A stretch of 64,000 nt of DNA from Citricoccus sp. K5. Lineage in GTDB: Bacteria > Actinomycetota > Actinomycetes > Actinomycetales > Micrococcaceae. This document shows, piece by piece, positions 1 to 11,129 of this stretch. The notes below the pieces were generated by a model, which saw nothing but the letters and a program-made list of their open reading frames with translations, was not told where the DNA came from and ran no database searches. The first letter of the stretch is position 1; each line of letters begins with the position of its first letter. The position numbers and the translations under genes were made by a program. The DNA lies in NCBI RefSeq assembly GCF_902506195.1, contig NZ_LR732817.1:1768985-1832984 (forward strand), given 5' to 3'.

Positions 1-100
1 ACCCACATGCCACCCAAAAATCCATGGCAAAAAGTCACTGCAAACACACGGGGTGTGTCCCAGCAACCAATCAACCAATTCAAAAAATTGGCATCAACAA

Positions 101-130
101 ACTTGGCACACTATTGAGTTCTCAAACAAC
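101..130 (-). promoter_or_regulatory. conserved rrn leader box (antitermination/processing region)
   Basis: The minus strand reads GTTGTTTGAGAACTCAATAG and then TGTGCCAAGT. This string is strongly conserved in actinobacterial rRNA leaders. It includes a boxA-like segment and an internal TTGAGAACTCAA palindrome. Its role in antitermination or RNase III processing is inferred from position. Confidence 0.5.
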
Positions 131-206
131 AGGTACGTAATAAATACTAACCAGATAAACCCAAATCTTTGGGCCGCTTTCCGGCTTTCCTCATCCGCGG
201 TTCTCA

Positions 207-235
207 ACCTTATCCCTTCGATTTCATCCCGTCAA
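207..235 (-). promoter_or_regulatory. rrn promoter P2
   Basis: On the minus strand TTGACG (230-235), a 17-base spacer and TAAGGT (207-212) form a near-consensus promoter closer to the 16S gene. Tandem promoters are usual for rRNA operons. Confidence 0.5.
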
Positions 236-459
236 ATCGGCGTTTCCGGCGATTTCTTCGAATCAAATCTCAGTTCTTCGGCTATATCCATCCAGGTGAT
301 CCGCGACGGCCGCTCAGGGGCTCAATCACTTCTTCCTGCATGGCCCGTACTTCGTGCGGGACCCTGACATTACACCTTGAAGGGCGCAGTAGTCTAGGCC
401 TGCATTTCAGTTCGGGGTGGCCACTTGTTTTTCCGCTTTCGCGGCTGGCGACTTGAAGA

Positions 460-488
460 ACTATACACACGGATTCGAGTGGCCGCAA
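460..488 (-). promoter_or_regulatory. rrn promoter P1
   Basis: On the minus strand a -35 TTGCGG (483-488) is separated by 17 bases from a -10 TATAGT (460-465). It points toward the 16S leader. A further TAGACT -10-like box at 391-396 has no convincing -35. Confidence 0.5.
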
Positions 489-617
489 AATCCGCCTCTG
501 ACAGCGCTCCACGGCCCCGGATGCGTGTGATTCCGGGGTCTTTTCCGGCTTGCGGCCCGGAGCGACCTGAGGTTGTGAGGCAGGTCTCTCCCGCGTTCCC
601 GAGTGATCTGAGACGAA

Positions 618-650
618 ACTGGCCGCCCCCTCCGTGAGGGGACGGCCAGT
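618..650 (-). terminator. terminator of tyrS
   Basis: An inverted repeat directly downstream of the tyrS stop pairs ACTGGCCGCCCCCTC with GAGGGGACGGCCAGT. It has 14 pairs with one mismatch and a 3-base loop. On the minus strand it is followed by TTTCGTCTC. It separates tyrS from the rRNA promoters. Confidence 0.7.
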
Positions 651-664
651 CGGGGGTCAGATGT

Positions 665-2011
665 TCAGGCGGTCAGGTCCACCAGGGCCATGTTCTTCTT
701 GCCGCGGCGCACCAGGAGGTACTTCCCGTGCAGGGCATCGTCCGTGCCAAAGGTGGCCTCCAGATCGGTGACCTTGACGTTGTTCACCGAGGCACCGCCG
801 TCGTTGACCGTACGGCGTGCCTCCGAGTTGGAGGCCGACAACCCGGTGGAGGTCAACAGGTCCACGATGCCTACGGGACCGTGCGTTCCGAGGCCGGCGG
901 CCGCCGTCGGCAGCTCGGCAGTGGCCGCGGCGAGGGTGTGCTCGTCCACCGACGCCAGATCCCCCTGGCCGAAGATCGCCGCCGAGGCGTCGATGACCTT
1001 GCGGGTGGCGTCCTCGCCGTGCACGAGGGACGTGACCTCCCAGGCGAGGGTCTTCTGCGCCTCCCGCCGGAAGGGCTCCTCACGCACCTTGGCCTCGAGC
1101 GTCCCGATCTGCTCGCGGGTGAGGAACGTGAAGACCTTCAGGCGGTCCAGCACGTCCGCGTCCGCGGTGTTCAACCAGAACTGGTAGAAGGTGTACGGCG
1201 AGCACATCCGGGCGTCCAGCCAGATGGCGTTGCCCTCCGACTTGCCGAACTTGGTCCCGTCCGAATTGGTGATCAGCGGAGTGCCGATGGCGTGGGCAGA
1301 GACGCCCTCGACCTTGCGGATCAGGTCCGTCCCCGAGGTCAGGTTGCCCCACTGGTCCGATCCTCCCGTCTGCAGCACGCAGCCGTAGTCGCGGTACAGG
1401 TTCAGGAAGTCCATCCCCTGCAGGACCTGGTAGGAGAACTCCGTGTAGGAGATCCCCTCGTCCGAGTTCAGGCGCTTGGCCACGGTCTCCTTCTTGACCA
1501 TGGTGCCCACCCGGAAGTGCTTGCCCACGTCCCGCAGGAAGTCCAGGGCGCTCATCTGACCGGTCCAGTCCAGGTTGTTGACCATGCGCGCGGCGTTGTC
1601 CCCCTCGAAGGAGAGGAAGCGCTCGATCTGTCCGCGCAGGTACCCGACCCATTCGGTGACGGTATCGCGGTCGTTCAGCACACGTTCGGCCGTCTGCCGC
1701 GGGTCGCCGATCAACCCCGTGGAGCCGCCCACCAGTCCGAGGGGCTTGTGGCCGGCCAGCTGAAGCCGGCGCAGCAGCAGGATCTGCACCAGGTTGCCCA
1801 GATGCAGCGACGGAGCCGTCGGGTCGAAACCGCAGTAGTAGGTGACCGGCTCGCCGTCGAGCAACTCCTCCAGGGCTGCCTCGTCCGTGGAGACGTGGAC
1901 GAGACCGCGCCACTGCAGTTCCTGCCAGAGGGTGGGGAAGGACGGGTCGTTGCTCTGTCCGGCCAGGGCCGGGTTCGCGGTGGGGGCACCGGTGGTGGAC
2001 GTGCTGGTCAC
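665..2011 (-). CDS. tyrS: tyrosine--tRNA ligase
   Basis: Class I aminoacyl-tRNA synthetase that charges tRNA-Tyr in the cytoplasm. The 448-residue product has the HIGH-type signature HLGN at residues 70-73 and the KMSKS-type signature KFGKS at 254-258. The tyrosine-binding region carries QWGN (220-223), and the C-terminus (about 375-448) is an S4 RNA-binding domain. Length is normal for bacterial TyrS with a slightly long N-terminus. The start is GTG at 2011 with AGAGG eight bases upstream. A strong hairpin lies directly after the stop. The helicase gene ends 83 bases upstream on the same strand, so the two could share a transcript. Confidence 0.97.
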   Translation of the reverse strand: MTSTSTTGAPTANPALAGQSNDPSFPTLWQELQWRGLVHVSTDEAALEELLDGEPVTYYCGFDPTAPSLHLGNLVQILLLRRLQLAGHKPLGLVGGSTGLIGDPRQTAERVLNDRDTVTEWVGYLRGQIERFLSFEGDNAARMVNNLDWTGQMSALDFLRDVGKHFRVGTMVKKETVAKRLNSDEGISYTEFSYQVLQGMDFLNLYRDYGCVLQTGGSDQWGNLTSGTDLIRKVEGVSAHAIGTPLITNSDGTKFGKSEGNAIWLDARMCSPYTFYQFWLNTADADVLDRLKVFTFLTREQIGTLEAKVREEPFRREAQKTLAWEVTSLVHGEDATRKVIDASAAIFGQGDLASVDEHTLAAATAELPTAAAGLGTHGPVGIVDLLTSTGLSASNSEARRTVNDGGASVNNVKVTDLEATFGTDDALHGKYLLVRRGKKNMALVDLTA

Positions 2012-2094
2012 GGGGAGGGCCTCTCGGGGAGTGTCGATGCGTCAGGGTCAGCGGGTGCGTCGGTGGCGGTGAGGGCCCGACGCCGGCCCGGTGG

Positions 2095-4353
2095 CTAGTC
2101 CAGTCCGGCCGGCAGTTCGCCGGAGGCCAGGATCCGCAGGGTCTGGGTGGACCGGGTCATGGCCACATAGAGATCGCCGACGATGCCGCCGGCCTCGGCC
2201 ACGATCTGGGCCGGCTCGAGCAGTACGACCGCGTCGAATTCCAGCCCCTTGGCCTCGCCGGGGGTGGTGGCCACGATGTCCTGGCCCAGTCCCCCGCCGC
2301 CGGAGCCCACGCGATCGCCGTACTTGGCCCGCAGCAGGGTGGTGACCTGGTCCTCGAGGGAGACCGGCGCGATCACGGCGAGCAGGCCGCCGTCGATCCG
2401 TTCCAGGTCTTCGGCGATGCCGGACAGCAGGGCGTCCTGACGGTCCGCAGCGGCCACTCGAGTGACCGTCGGCTCCCAGTCACCCTCTCGCACGGCTTGC
2501 GGGTTGGACACCGGCAGGCCCGCCTCCTGGGCCACGCGTGCGGCCAGTCGGGTGATCTTGGCCGGGGTGCGGTAATTCACCGTCAGCTCCTCCAGGTGCC
2601 AGCGGTCCTGGACGAACGGCTCGAGGGCTTCGGCCCAGGAGGTCACGTTGGCCGCCGAGGAGGCCTGGGCGATGTCCCCGACGATGGTGAACGACTTCAG
2701 CGGACAGCGGCGCACGAGCAACCGCCACTGCATGGGCGAGAGTTCCTGTGACTCGTCGACCACCACGTGTCCGTAGGTCCAGGTGCGATCCGTAGCGGCG
2801 CGCTCAGCGGCGGAGACATAGTGGTCCCCGGCCTGATTGGCATCCGCCAGGGCCTCCGCGGAGACCACGCCGTCCACCCCGAAGTCCTCGAGCATGGCGT
2901 GGACGTTCTCCAGGGTGGCCTCCGCGTTGGCCACGTCCCGTTTGCGGTCGGCCTGCTGAGTGGCCTGGAGGCGGCCGGCGCTGGCGTCCCACTCCCCCAG
3001 CAATTCGGCGGCCTCGTCCAGCAGCGGGACGTCCGCCTCGGTCCAGGGCGCGTCGGCCGCACGCAGCAGGCGGCGGCGTTGCTTCGCCTTGAGGAACGGT
3101 GCGGCCATCTCCAGGTGACCCGGTTTGGAGAACAGTTCAGAGAGGAGCTTCTCCGGGGTCAGCGGCATCCAACACAGGTTCAGGGCGATGCGCACGTCCC
3201 GAGAGGTCCGGACGTCCTCGGAGAGGTAGGAGCGGTCGATGTTGTTGCCCGCCCCGGAGGACTTCTCCAGCTTGTCCTTCAGCTGGTCGGCGAGCTCGCG
3301 CACCATGATCTTGACGAACGTGGTGCGCGCCTCGTTGTGCGGCTTGCCCGTGGCCCGGGCACGGTCGCGGGCCCGGCGGACCTGCTTCGGGCGGATGGTC
3401 AGGGTGGTCCCGCCGACGTCCACCCGGCGCGGCCCGTCCGGAAGGCGCTGGCGGTTGGCCACGGCGTTGGCCACCACCTCGGCCATGAACAGCCGGCCCT
3501 TCACCTTCGCGACCCGCCGGTCAGCCTCGGGGACGGCCTTGATGCCGGGCATCAGACGGCCGAGAGAGGACATGACCACGCCGGTCTCGCCGAGGGAGGG
3601 CAGCACGCGGTCGATATAGCGCATGAACGACTGGGACGGCCCCACGAGCAGCACGCCCGCCGTCTTCAGCCGTTCGCGGTGCGTGTAGAGCAGGTAGGCG
3701 GCGCGGTGCAGGGCCACGGCCGTCTTGCCGGTGCCGGGCCCGCCCTGGACCACCAGCACTCCCTTGAGGGGCGAGCGGATGATGGCGTCCTGTTCGGCCT
3801 GGATGGTGGCGACGATGTCACCCATCTGGCCGGTGCGCCGGGCCGTGACGGCCGCCAGGAGGGCACCCGCGCCGTGGTGGGTCGATTCATCGTCCAGCAG
3901 CGTGGCGTCCAGGACATCGTCCTCGAGGTCGGCCACGGTGCGGCCGCGCAGCATCAGGTGGCGGCGGCGGCGCACCCCCAGCCGTTGATGGGCGGTGGCC
4001 TGGTAGAAGGCGCCGGCCTCCGGGGCCCGCCAGTCGACCATGAGCCGGACCTGGTCCTCGTCCGTCAGGCCGATGCGCCCGATGTAGCGTTCGTCGCCTT
4101 CGTCCATGTCCAGCCGGCCGAAGACCAGCCGGTCGTCAACGGCGTAGAGCTGGGCGAGGCGGTCCTCGTAGAGACTGGCGAAAGCATCACGCTCGGAGAC
4201 GTTCTGCACCGAGCCCTGCGGGCCGTCCTTGCGGACACGGGCCAGCTGGCGTTCCTTCTCGGCACGCAGTTCGTCCAGGCGCTCATAGAGCCCGGCGACG
4301 TATTCGCGCTCATGCTCCAGTTCGGTCTGGTGGATCGGAACCACATCAGTCAT
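2095..4353 (-). CDS. helR: RNA polymerase-recycling motor ATPase, HelR/HelD type
   Basis: UvrD/Rep-like superfamily 1 ATPase of 752 residues with an N-terminal charged coiled coil (about residues 8-45) instead of a plain helicase N-terminus. That is the layout of HelD/HelR proteins, which remove stalled RNA polymerase from DNA. The Q-like motif QDAIIR is followed by Walker A GGPGTGKTA (about 204-212). Motif II is VVDESQELSPMQW, and the C-terminal motifs are EAKGLEFDAVVL and YVAMTRSTQ. In Streptomyces and mycobacteria HelR lowers rifamycin sensitivity (known for the family). I chose ATG 4353; a GTG at 4362 is in frame but has AAGG directly abutting it. I see no clear rifamycin-associated element upstream. 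Confidence 0.85.
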   Translation of the reverse strand: MTDVVPIHQTELEHEREYVAGLYERLDELRAEKERQLARVRKDGPQGSVQNVSERDAFASLYEDRLAQLYAVDDRLVFGRLDMDEGDERYIGRIGLTDEDQVRLMVDWRAPEAGAFYQATAHQRLGVRRRRHLMLRGRTVADLEDDVLDATLLDDESTHHGAGALLAAVTARRTGQMGDIVATIQAEQDAIIRSPLKGVLVVQGGPGTGKTAVALHRAAYLLYTHRERLKTAGVLLVGPSQSFMRYIDRVLPSLGETGVVMSSLGRLMPGIKAVPEADRRVAKVKGRLFMAEVVANAVANRQRLPDGPRRVDVGGTTLTIRPKQVRRARDRARATGKPHNEARTTFVKIMVRELADQLKDKLEKSSGAGNNIDRSYLSEDVRTSRDVRIALNLCWMPLTPEKLLSELFSKPGHLEMAAPFLKAKQRRRLLRAADAPWTEADVPLLDEAAELLGEWDASAGRLQATQQADRKRDVANAEATLENVHAMLEDFGVDGVVSAEALADANQAGDHYVSAAERAATDRTWTYGHVVVDESQELSPMQWRLLVRRCPLKSFTIVGDIAQASSAANVTSWAEALEPFVQDRWHLEELTVNYRTPAKITRLAARVAQEAGLPVSNPQAVREGDWEPTVTRVAAADRQDALLSGIAEDLERIDGGLLAVIAPVSLEDQVTTLLRAKYGDRVGSGGGGLGQDIVATTPGEAKGLEFDAVVLLEPAQIVAEAGGIVGDLYVAMTRSTQTLRILASGELPAGLD

Positions 4354-4471
4354 GCCTTGCACACCTTAGGGCTATCGATGGCGCCCGAAGGGTCCGACGA
4401 ATCCGTCAGAACCCCTGGGCACCTCGGAACGAGTGACCATCCATGGTACAGCCGTTGGGGTGAACGCCGTA

Positions 4472-6705
<2,234 letters not shown>

Positions 6706-7953
6706 TCAGCTCTCGTTCGAGAGCTGGGCGACGTCGGCCAGCGAGTCCACGTCCCCGGCCACGCGCTCGTCGCGTTCGGTGGCCACCTTCGAGGACAGGC
6801 CGAAGATGTCGATGAACCCGCGGGCCGAGGACTGGTCGAAGGCATCGCCCTCGTCGTAGGTGGCCAGGCTGAAGTCGTACAGGCCGGTGTCGGAGCGGCG
6901 TCCCTGCACGGTGGCGCGGCCGCCGTGCATCTCCATGCGGATGTCGCCGGAGACGTACTTCTGGGTCTCGTCCACGAAGGTGTCCAGGTTCTTCTTCAGC
7001 GGGGAGAACCACTGGCCGTCGTAGACGATCTCGGTCCAGCGCTGGTCCACGGTCTTCTTGAAGCGGGCCTGCTCACGCTCGAGCGTCACGTTCTCGAGCT
7101 CCCGATGGGCGGTCATGAGCGCCATGGCGCCGGGGGCCTCGTAGATCTCACGGGACTTGATGCCGACCAGGCGGTCCTCGACGATGTCGATGCGGCCGAT
7201 GCCCTGGGCGCCGGCCCGGCGGTTCATCTCCTCGATGATCTGCAACGCGGAGAGAGAGCGGCCGTCCAGGGCGGTGGGCACGCCCTGGTCGAAGGTCACG
7301 GTGACCACGTCCGGAGCCGGCGGGAAGGCCGGGTCGTCCGAGTAGTCATAGACGTCCTTGGTCGGTCCGTTCCAGATGTCCTCGAGGAAGCCGGTCTCCA
7401 CGGCGCGGCCCCAGACGTTCTGGTCGATCGAGAAGGGGTTCTTCTTCGTGGTGACGATCGGCAGTTCATGGCGCTCGGCATACTCGATGGCCTTGTCCCG
7501 GGTCAGGGCAAGGTCCCGGACGGGTGCGATGCACTTCAGGTCCGGGCCCAGGGTCTGGATGCCGACCTCGAAGCGGACCTGGTCATTGCCCTTGCCGGTG
7601 CAGCCGTGGGCCACGGTGGTGGCCCCGAACTGGCGGGCGGCGGCGACCAGGTGGCGGACGATGACCGGCCGGGAGATGGCCGAGACCAGCGGGTAGGCGT
7701 CCATGTACAGGCCGTTGGCCTTGAGCGTCGGCATGCAGTACTGCTCGGCGAACTCGTCCCGAGCATCCGCAACATAGGCTTCGACGGCGCCACAGTCGAG
7801 GGCGCGCTGACGGATGGTCTCCAGGTCCTCGCCGCCCTGGCCCACGTCCACGGCCACGGCGATCACCTCGGCGCCCGTGGCCTCACTGATCCAACCGATG
7901 GCCACCGACGTATCCAGTCCGCCCGAATAGGCCAAGACGATGCGCTCTGTCAT
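6706..7953 (-). CDS. argG: argininosuccinate synthase
   Basis: ATP-dependent condensation of citrulline and aspartate in arginine synthesis. The 415-residue product begins [16 protein letters not shown], with the PP-loop SGGLDTS at residues 10-16. The ATG at 7953 has AGAAGGAG eight bases upstream, so the longer open frame reaching 8142 is not used. It is the first gene of argG-argH-mpg. A paired TATGCA operator lies about 100 bases upstream, matching the one before argC, so ArgR repression is likely. Confidence 0.96.
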   Translation of the reverse strand: MTERIVLAYSGGLDTSVAIGWISEATGAEVIAVAVDVGQGGEDLETIRQRALDCGAVEAYVADARDEFAEQYCMPTLKANGLYMDAYPLVSAISRPVIVRHLVAAARQFGATTVAHGCTGKGNDQVRFEVGIQTLGPDLKCIAPVRDLALTRDKAIEYAERHELPIVTTKKNPFSIDQNVWGRAVETGFLEDIWNGPTKDVYDYSDDPAFPPAPDVVTVTFDQGVPTALDGRSLSALQIIEEMNRRAGAQGIGRIDIVEDRLVGIKSREIYEAPGAMALMTAHRELENVTLEREQARFKKTVDQRWTEIVYDGQWFSPLKKNLDTFVDETQKYVSGDIRMEMHGGRATVQGRRSDTGLYDFSLATYDEGDAFDQSSARGFIDIFGLSSKVATERDERVAGDVDSLADVAQLSNES

Positions 7954-8052
7954 TGCGTACTCCTTCTGTTGCCTGCGATAGTGCCGGCGTTGCCGCCTGC
8001 GAGGGTGCCTGCCACGGGGCCGCGCACCGCGTGCGGAACGGCCGGCCTGCTC

Positions 8053-8078
8053 TATGCAAGAGTCTACATATTTATGCA
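8053..8078 (-). promoter_or_regulatory. argG operator/promoter (ARG box pair)
   Basis: Two TATGCA half-sites start exactly 20 bases apart (8053 and 8073). On the minus strand this reads TGCATAAATATG...TTGCATAG. A -10-like TAGACT (8061-8066 as AGTCTA) lies between them, so a bound repressor would cover the promoter. The same arrangement and spacing occurs before argC. ArgR binding is inferred. Confidence 0.6.
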
Positions 8079-8172
8079 GCGCATGCCGAACCACCCTTCG
8101 ACACCGGGTTGACCGCGCCGCTTTCCCCCAGGGCTTCTGCACGACGCCGTGCCCTCACCGTAATCTGGTGCC

Positions 8173-8631
8173 ATGACGAGCGATACCCCACACGCCAGCC
8201 AGTCCGACGACCAGCCGACAGCGAACAGCACGCCGGAGCTGACCGATGAGGAACTGGAGTTCCTGAACTCCCTCTTCGACCTGGCCCGCGCCGGGGACGG
8301 CGACCGGCTGCTACCCGTCCTTGACCAGGGTGTCCCCGTCGATCTCGCCAACCACAAGGGCGACACCCTGCTGATTCTTGCCACCTACAACAACCATCCG
8401 GGGCTGGTGACGGCCCTGATCGAGCGGGGCGCCGACGTGCACCGGCTCAACGGCCGCGGTCAGTCGGCGTTGTCCTGCGCAGTCTTCGTGCAGAACGAGG
8501 AGTCGGTGCGGGCACTACTGGCCGCGGGCGCAGATCCGGACGAGGGCCCCGTGAGCGCCCGCGCCGCCGTCGACATGTTCGGGCTCGAATCGATGCGGAC
8601 ACTCCTGGACGATCCCGAACTCCGCGCATGA
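8173..8631 (+). CDS. ankyrin-repeat protein
   Basis: A 152-residue protein with two to three ankyrin repeats over about residues 45-140. Recognisable repeat cores are KGDTLLILATYNNHPGLV and GQSALSCAVFVQNEESV, each followed by a GADV/GADP turn. An acidic N-terminus precedes the repeats. No signal peptide or membrane segment is seen, so it is probably a cytoplasmic protein-binding module. The partner is unknown. The start ATG has no Shine-Dalgarno sequence. TAATCT at 8161-8166 lies exactly six bases before it, the pattern expected for a leaderless mRNA. It is divergent from argG. Confidence 0.8.
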   Translation: MTSDTPHASQSDDQPTANSTPELTDEELEFLNSLFDLARAGDGDRLLPVLDQGVPVDLANHKGDTLLILATYNNHPGLVTALIERGADVHRLNGRGQSALSCAVFVQNEESVRALLAAGADPDEGPVSARAAVDMFGLESMRTLLDDPELRA

Positions 8632-8669
8632 GAGCAGGATGAGAATCCACCCCGAATGCCGAGGATAAT

Positions 8670-8698
8670 TTGACGTTATCGTTCTGATGCATTTCACT
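8670..8698 (+). promoter_or_regulatory. candidate promoter of the rpf gene
   Basis: TTGACG (8670-8675), a 17-base spacer and TTCACT (8693-8698). It would give a leader of about 170 bases before the rpf start. The -10 is a weak match. Confidence 0.35.
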
Positions 8699-8732
8699 GG
8701 ACCTAGTCCTGCTTCGTGATCTTTTCGTGATC

Positions 8733-8868
8733 TGGCAGGAAGCCTGCGGGGTTCCCCCACCTGCACCGTCCCTTGGGAACCCCGTGCCGTGAAATCCATC
8801 GCGGACGGCGGACGGTGCTGCATGGACGGTCGGGGACGGCCTGAGCAGTGGTGGGCCGAAACCCCAAG
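8733..8868 (+). ncRNA. structured leader of rpf, possible c-di-AMP (ydaO-type) riboswitch
   Basis: The leader can form a 10-pair stem CGGGGTTCCC (8747-8756) with GGGAACCCCG (8775-8784). The loop contains GCACCGTC (8763-8770), which is fully complementary to GACGGTGC (8811-8818), so a pseudoknot is possible. After the stem comes GTGAAATCC, reminiscent of the GTGAATC segment of ydaO-type c-di-AMP riboswitches, which precede many actinobacterial rpf genes (established). The match is partial, so the class assignment is tentative. Confidence 0.4.
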
Positions 8869-8873
8869 AAATC

Positions 8874-9599
8874 ATGCAGAAGACTTCCACTGCCTCCCAG
8901 TCCACCCGCCGCACCATCATCCGCCGCTCGGCCGCAGGCCTCGCCGGCGTTGCCGTGGCCGGCGCCGGCCTGACCGCCCTCTCCGCACCCGCCACCGCCG
9001 CCCCGGCCTCCAGCTGGGACGCCCTGGCCCAGTGCGAGTCCGGAGGCAACTGGTCCATCAACACCGGCAACGGCTACTACGGTGGCCTGCAGTTCTCCCC
9101 GAGCTCCTGGAGCGCCGCCGGCGGCTCCGGCATGCCGCACCAGGCCTCCAAGGCCGAGCAGATCCGCGTGGCCGAGAACCTGCTCTCCATGCAGGGCTGG
9201 GGCGCCTGGCCCGCCTGCTCCGCCAAGCTGGGCCTCTACGGCAACGGCGGCAGCGCCGAGGTGACCACCCAGTCGGCCGAGACCTCTTCCCAGACCCAGG
9301 AGGCCGCTCCGAAGGTCGAGAAGAAGCAGGCCGCGCCCAAGGCCGAGAAGAAGCAGGCCGAGCCGCAGCAGCAGGCACCTCAGCAGCAGGCTCCGGTCCA
9401 GGAGGAGCGCGCCTCCGCCGTGTCCCCGGTCGAGAAGTCGGACGAGACCATCACCGTCCAGGCCGGCGACACCATCTCCAAGCTGGCCGACGCCCACGGC
9501 GTCGACGGCGGCTGGGAGGCCCTGTACGCGGCCAACTCGGACACCGTGGCTGATGCGAACCTGATCTTCGTCGGCCAGACCCTGCACCTGCCGGCCTGA
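8874..9599 (+). CDS. resuscitation-promoting factor-like transglycosylase with LysM domain
   Basis: Secreted peptidoglycan-cleaving enzyme of 241 residues. An Arg-rich N-terminus followed by a hydrophobic segment (about 20-40) and the site APATAAPA looks like a Sec or Tat signal peptide. The Rpf domain (about 46-120) contains [13 protein letters not shown] with the catalytic-type Glu55 next to Cys54, then [14 protein letters not shown] Lys/Gln/Ala/Pro-rich linker (about 135-180) leads to a C-terminal LysM domain ([17 protein letters not shown] to the end). Family role: cell-wall remodelling and regrowth from dormancy. Expression is likely governed by the structured leader. A 40-base palindrome follows 77 bases after the stop. 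Confidence 0.9.
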   Translation: MQKTSTASQSTRRTIIRRSAAGLAGVAVAGAGLTALSAPATAAPASSWDALAQCESGGNWSINTGNGYYGGLQFSPSSWSAAGGSGMPHQASKAEQIRVAENLLSMQGWGAWPACSAKLGLYGNGGSAEVTTQSAETSSQTQEAAPKVEKKQAAPKAEKKQAEPQQQAPQQQAPVQEERASAVSPVEKSDETITVQAGDTISKLADAHGVDGGWEALYAANSDTVADANLIFVGQTLHLPA

Positions 9600-9676
9600 T
9601 CCTGACGGTTCAGATCTGCAGCACCGGCTGACGGCACCGGACGGACCAGTGGTCCGCCGGCTGCCAGCAGCACAAC

Positions 9677-9716
9677 GAACGCGTTGGATGGGGAGTACTC
9701 CCCATCCAACGCGTTC
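9677..9716. terminator. 40-base perfect palindrome, probable terminator
   Basis: GAACGCGTTGGATGGGGAGT (9677-9696) is followed immediately by its exact reverse complement, giving a 20-pair arm with no spacer. It lies between rpf and the lipoprotein gene. There is no T-run, as is common for GC-rich actinobacterial terminators. A protein-binding palindrome cannot be excluded. Confidence 0.5.
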
Positions 9717-9822
9717 TGCGTTGGGGGTGGACGCCGATAGGCTGGCGTGGCCCGTGATCGTTTCGCCCTGTCGCACCCTGCGGCCGGACATCACCGGTTC
9801 AACAGTCTCGAGGGGGACCTCT

Positions 9823-10587
9823 ATGCCGACGAGCATCACCACCACCCAGCGCAAGCCGCTCCGCGTCCTGGGCATCACCGCACTGGGCGCCGCTGCAGCC
9901 CTGACCCTGGCCGGCTGCGCCGGCTCCGGCGTTCCGGCACTGGAGGACGTGTGGCCCGAGGCCCACGCCTCGATCGAGGACGCGACGTCCGTGGCCATCG
10001 ACGGCAGCGTGAGCCAGGGCGGCCAGGACATGACCGTGGCCATCTCCGGTCAGATCGACAATTCGTCCTACTCCGGCAACGTGGCCATGGGGGACGTCGC
10101 GGTCGAGATCCTCGGCAATGACGAGTACACCTACATGAAGCCGAACACCGCGTTCTACGAGGAGAACGGCGGCGGCGCCCAGCTGCAGGAGATGGTGGGT
10201 GACAAGTGGCTGGAGATGCCCGCCGAACAGGGCGGTTTCACCATGTCCGCCTTGTGGGAGGCCTTCACCGAGGACATTCCCTCGTCCGATGAATTCAGCG
10301 ACTCCGAGTACACCTCCGAGGCCGTCGATCTGAACGGCGAAGAGGTCTACAAGTACACCGGCAGCACCGAGGACTCCGATGAACCCGTGAGCCTCTACGT
10401 GTCCAAGGACAACAAGCTGGTCCGAGTCGAGGCCGAGGCGGCGTCCTCCGACGACGAGTCCGCCTCCCCTTCGGCCTCCTCCGACTCCTCGTCCGGCACC
10501 GGCACGATCGACTTCTCCGAGTGGGACGCCGTGGAGACGGTGGAGATGCCCGCCGAAGACACGATCTTCTCCGTCCCGGGCCTCTAG
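9823..10587 (+). CDS. putative lipoprotein
   Basis: A 254-residue exported protein. A basic N-terminus, a hydrophobic stretch (about 13-28) and the lipobox LAGC with Cys32 predict lipidation and membrane anchoring on the outer face. The mature part has beta-strand-like repeats about binding or stability (IDGSVSQGGQDMTVAISG, EEVYKYTGSTEDSDEPVSLYVSKDN). It ends with an acidic Ser/Asp-rich segment and a short C-terminal domain. The fold recalls LppX/LprG-type lipoproteins, but I cannot confirm that. The ATG at 9823 has AGGGGGA upstream, so the longer frame from 9649 is not used. It is convergent with argR. Confidence 0.75.
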   Translation: MPTSITTTQRKPLRVLGITALGAAAALTLAGCAGSGVPALEDVWPEAHASIEDATSVAIDGSVSQGGQDMTVAISGQIDNSSYSGNVAMGDVAVEILGNDEYTYMKPNTAFYEENGGGAQLQEMVGDKWLEMPAEQGGFTMSALWEAFTEDIPSSDEFSDSEYTSEAVDLNGEEVYKYTGSTEDSDEPVSLYVSKDNKLVRVEAEAASSDDESASPSASSDSSSGTGTIDFSEWDAVETVEMPAEDTIFSVPGL

Positions 10588-10600
10588 GACGCCGCTTCAC

Positions 10601-10623
10601 GGACCCGGCCGTCCTTCGGGTCC
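10601..10623. terminator. hairpin between convergent lipoprotein gene and argR
   Basis: GGACCCG (10601-10607) pairs perfectly with CGGGTCC (10617-10623) around a 9-base loop. It sits in the 44-base gap between two convergent stops, so it may serve both directions. No T-run. Confidence 0.4.
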
Positions 10624-10631
10624 AGGTGGAG

Positions 10632-11129
10632 CTACCCCGCGTATTCGAGGAACCGTCCGGCGACGGCGACTCCCCCGTCCGGCGCACGCGTCACGATCAT
10701 GATCGTGTCATCCCCGGCAATCGTGCCGAGGATGTCCGGTTGGCGTGACTGATCGATTACGCTGGCGAGGAACTGCGCCGCGCCGGGCGGGGTCCGCAGA
10801 ATGACCAGGTTGGCGCTGGATTCGGCCGCCACCAGGAGGTCCCGGCACAGGCTGGAGAGCCGGTGCTCCAGGGCCTCCGGAGCTCGCCGCGTGGCCAGCT
10901 CGCCCGGCACCGGCCCCTCCGGCGGAACCGAGTAGACCAGCTGACCGCTGTCAGCGCGCACCCGGTAGGCGCCCAGCTCGACGAGATCACGGGACAGCGT
11001 CCCCTGCGTCACCGAGACTCCCCGGTCGCTCAGCTCCGCCAGCAACTCGGCCTGGCTGTGCACGTCAGTGGCGGCGAGGACGTCCTTGATGGCCGCCTGA
11101 CGTGCTGTCTTGGTGGCCGGGGCGCTCAT
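10632..11129 (-). CDS. argR: arginine repressor
   Basis: Hexameric, arginine-responsive DNA-binding protein, 165 residues. The N-terminal winged helix includes SQAELLAELSDRGVSVTQGTLSRDL. The C-terminal oligomerisation and arginine-binding domain contains GTIAGDDTIMIV. It is the last gene of the arg operon and its start overlaps the argF stop by four bases (ATGA). Since the operon's promoter carries a matching operator, ArgR should repress its own synthesis. The same operator precedes argG. Confidence 0.96.
   Translation of the reverse strand: MSAPATKTARQAAIKDVLAATDVHSQAELLAELSDRGVSVTQGTLSRDLVELGAYRVRADSGQLVYSVPPEGPVPGELATRRAPEALEHRLSSLCRDLLVAAESSANLVILRTPPGAAQFLASVIDQSRQPDILGTIAGDDTIMIVTRAPDGGVAVAGRFLEYAG

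Larger units (their letters stand above)
1..453 (-). ncRNA. 5' leader of an rRNA operon (16S gene beyond the left edge)
   Basis: No protein gene is supported in the first 660 bases. Read on the minus strand the region is relatively AT-rich and contains the string TTTGAGAACTCAATAGTGTG, which is characteristic of the spacer just upstream of 16S rRNA in Micrococcaceae and relatives. Two sigma70-type promoters lie upstream and point to the left. I infer that this is the transcribed leader and that the mature 16S gene starts left of position 1. The exact 5' end is inferred from the upstream promoter (about position 453). Short open frames here (such as 53-367 and 169-456 on the plus strand) look like chance frames. 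Confidence 0.75.

Noticed and set aside
53-637. Short open frames in the first 640 bases
   Set aside because: They lie in rRNA leader and promoter DNA, overlap each other in several frames and have no ribosome sites.
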